Assembly (NCBI GenBank): GCA_031554725.1
Contig: JAVBUZ010000051.1
Span: 1-8,256 of the forward strand
Direction: 5' to 3'
Source of the DNA: JAVBUZ01 sp031554725
GTDB lineage: Bacteria; Bacillota; Clostridia; Lachnospirales; Lachnospiraceae
DNA length: 8,256 bases
The notes under the pieces are model-generated. The model did not search any database. It was given only the letters and a program-made list of their open reading frames with translations, and was not told the origin of the DNA. Positions 7,370 to 8,256 of this stretch are shown here, one piece after another. Made by a program: the position numbers and the translations under genes. Position 1 is the stretch's first letter. The number at the start of each line of letters is the position of its first letter.

Positions 7370-8256
7370 CTATAGCACAGCTTTTAAGTCTTCTGTTAAT
7401 TTCTCTACTTTTGCCTGTGCATCCTCTATACTATTTCCTTTTACGCCCATGTAGAATTTGATTTTAGGCTCAGTTCCAGAAGGACGAGCACAGCACCAAA
7501 AATTATCTGGAAGTTCAAAATAAAGTACATTTGAATTTGGTAGGTTTGTTTCAGATACTTCGCCAGTCTTCATATCCATGATCTTTCCGGTTTTGTAATC
7601 TCTAAAACGTAACACTTCTAAATCTCCAAATGCTTTTGGAGGATTCTTTCTCATGTTGTCCATAATTTCTGCAATCTGTTTTGAACCATCAATTCCCTTT
7701 AGGGTGATTGTATACTGAGTTTCTTTGTAGTAACCATATTTCTCATACATATCAATCATCATATCCCATAGGGTCATCTGATTTTTCTTACAGAAGGCAG
7801 CAACCTCGCAAAGTGCCATAACAGCTACAATTGCATCTTTGTCTCTTGCATGTGTTCCCACTAAACAACCATAGCTTTCTTCTAGTCCGAACACATAATT
7901 GTTGCTTCCGGTTTGTTCAAACAGTTTAATCTGTTCACCAATAAATTTAAAGCCTGTAAGAACCTCTATCATTTTTACATCATAAGCAGTTGTAATCGCT
8001 TCTGCCATATTTGTTGTAACAATGGTTGTTACCAATGCTGGATTAGAAGGCATGGTCTGATTTTTGGTCTTTTCACGCAATATATATTCCGCAATAAGCA
8101 TTCCCGACATATTTCCAGTAAAAGGAACATATTCTCCGGTTTTAGCATCCTTTGCATATACGCCTAAACGATCCGCATCTGGATCTGTTGCAAGAACGAT
8201 ATCTGCATCCTTTTCTTTTGCTAATCTAAGTGCATAAGTAAAGGCTTTTGGATCTT
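7370..8256 (-). CDS. Phosphoglucomutase/phosphomannomutase, 5' end missing
   Basis: An alpha-D-phosphohexomutase interconverting hexose 6- and 1-phosphates, most likely glucose, which feeds UDP-glucose and dTDP-rhamnose synthesis in the cytosol. The frame stays open to the right edge, giving 295 complete codons; the methionine at 8110 is internal. Of the four domains, part of domain 2 through domain 4 is seen. The metal-binding loop TDPDADRLG is at about 8162-8188. The sugar-recognition loop GLEESYG (7868-7888) has the GEES-like form associated with glucose. The phosphate-binding loop RPSGTEPK (7463-7486) comes near the end. Long clostridial PgcA-type enzymes are about 570-580 residues, so about half, including the catalytic serine, is outside the window. 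Its stop is 3 nt before the next glycosyltransferase, so it belongs to the same operon. PgcA/Pgm is the best guess; phosphomannomutase activity cannot be excluded. Confidence 0.95.
   Translation of the reverse strand, partial: DPKAFTYALRLAKEKDADIVLATDPDADRLGVYAKDAKTGEYVPFTGNMSGMLIAEYILREKTKNQTMPSNPALVTTIVTTNMAEAITTAYDVKMIEVLTGFKFIGEQIKLFEQTGSNNYVFGLEESYGCLVGTHARDKDAIVAVMALCEVAAFCKKNQMTLWDMMIDMYEKYGYYKETQYTITLKGIDGSKQIAEIMDNMRKNPPKAFGDLEVLRFRDYKTGKIMDMKTGEVSETNLPNSNVLYFELPDNFWCCARPSGTEPKIKFYMGVKGNSIEDAQAKVEKLTEDLKAVL

Noticed and set aside
8108..8110. Methionine codon as the start of a 246-residue mutase
   Set aside because: The frame continues upstream to the window edge and encodes the conserved DPDADR metal loop, so this Met is internal.
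7913..8167. Plus-strand open frame of 84 codons with many Cys and Phe residues
   Set aside because: It is antisense to the mutase gene, and its composition is what complementing that gene's codons would give. No start signal or family match is evident.

Overview
The window is an AT-rich stretch in which every supported gene lies on the minus strand. It therefore reads from high to low coordinates. Protein style (a Clostridia-like LCP protein, a PgcA-type phosphohexomutase, a class II GlmS), strong AGGAG/GAGGT-type ribosome binding sites and base composition point to a low-GC Firmicute, most likely an anaerobic clostridial organism of the Lachnospiraceae type. That placement is inference from protein character, not from a marker gene.

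Layout in reading order: (1) the 3' two-thirds or less of a phosphoglucomutase/phosphomannomutase gene enters from the right edge. (2) Three bases after its stop begins a 452-residue GT2 glycosyltransferase. (3) A 323-residue GT2 glycosyltransferase of the rhamnosyltransferase-like COG1216 style follows closely. (4) After an 85-bp AT-rich gap with a plausible promoter comes a polyprenyl-phosphate sugar-1-phosphate transferase of WbaP/WcaJ architecture, the priming enzyme of surface polysaccharide synthesis. (5) A LytR-CpsA-Psr (LCP) protein follows 35 bp later; this family ligates polysaccharides to the cell wall. (6) A clear intrinsic terminator comes next. (7) Only 16 nt beyond its U-tract starts a third GT2 enzyme with strong rhamnosyltransferase signatures. 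(8) Last comes glmS (glutamine-fructose-6-phosphate aminotransferase), truncated by the left edge.

The genes make sense together as part of a cell-surface or cell-wall polysaccharide locus. The mutase and GlmS supply sugar phosphates for nucleotide sugars. The priming transferase loads the first sugar onto undecaprenyl phosphate, the GT2 enzymes extend the lipid-linked unit, and the LCP protein attaches the product to peptidoglycan. No flippase, polymerase, chain-length regulator or nucleotide-rhamnose gene is in view, so the pathway is incomplete here.

There is no gene-free stretch over 300 bases, and I see no RNA gene, CRISPR array, insertion sequence or phage gene. Nothing in the window looks like a wholly new system. 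The points most worth a second look are the terminator squeezed against a downstream start codon, the lack of room for a glmS ribozyme, and the half-domain tail of the 452-residue glycosyltransferase.
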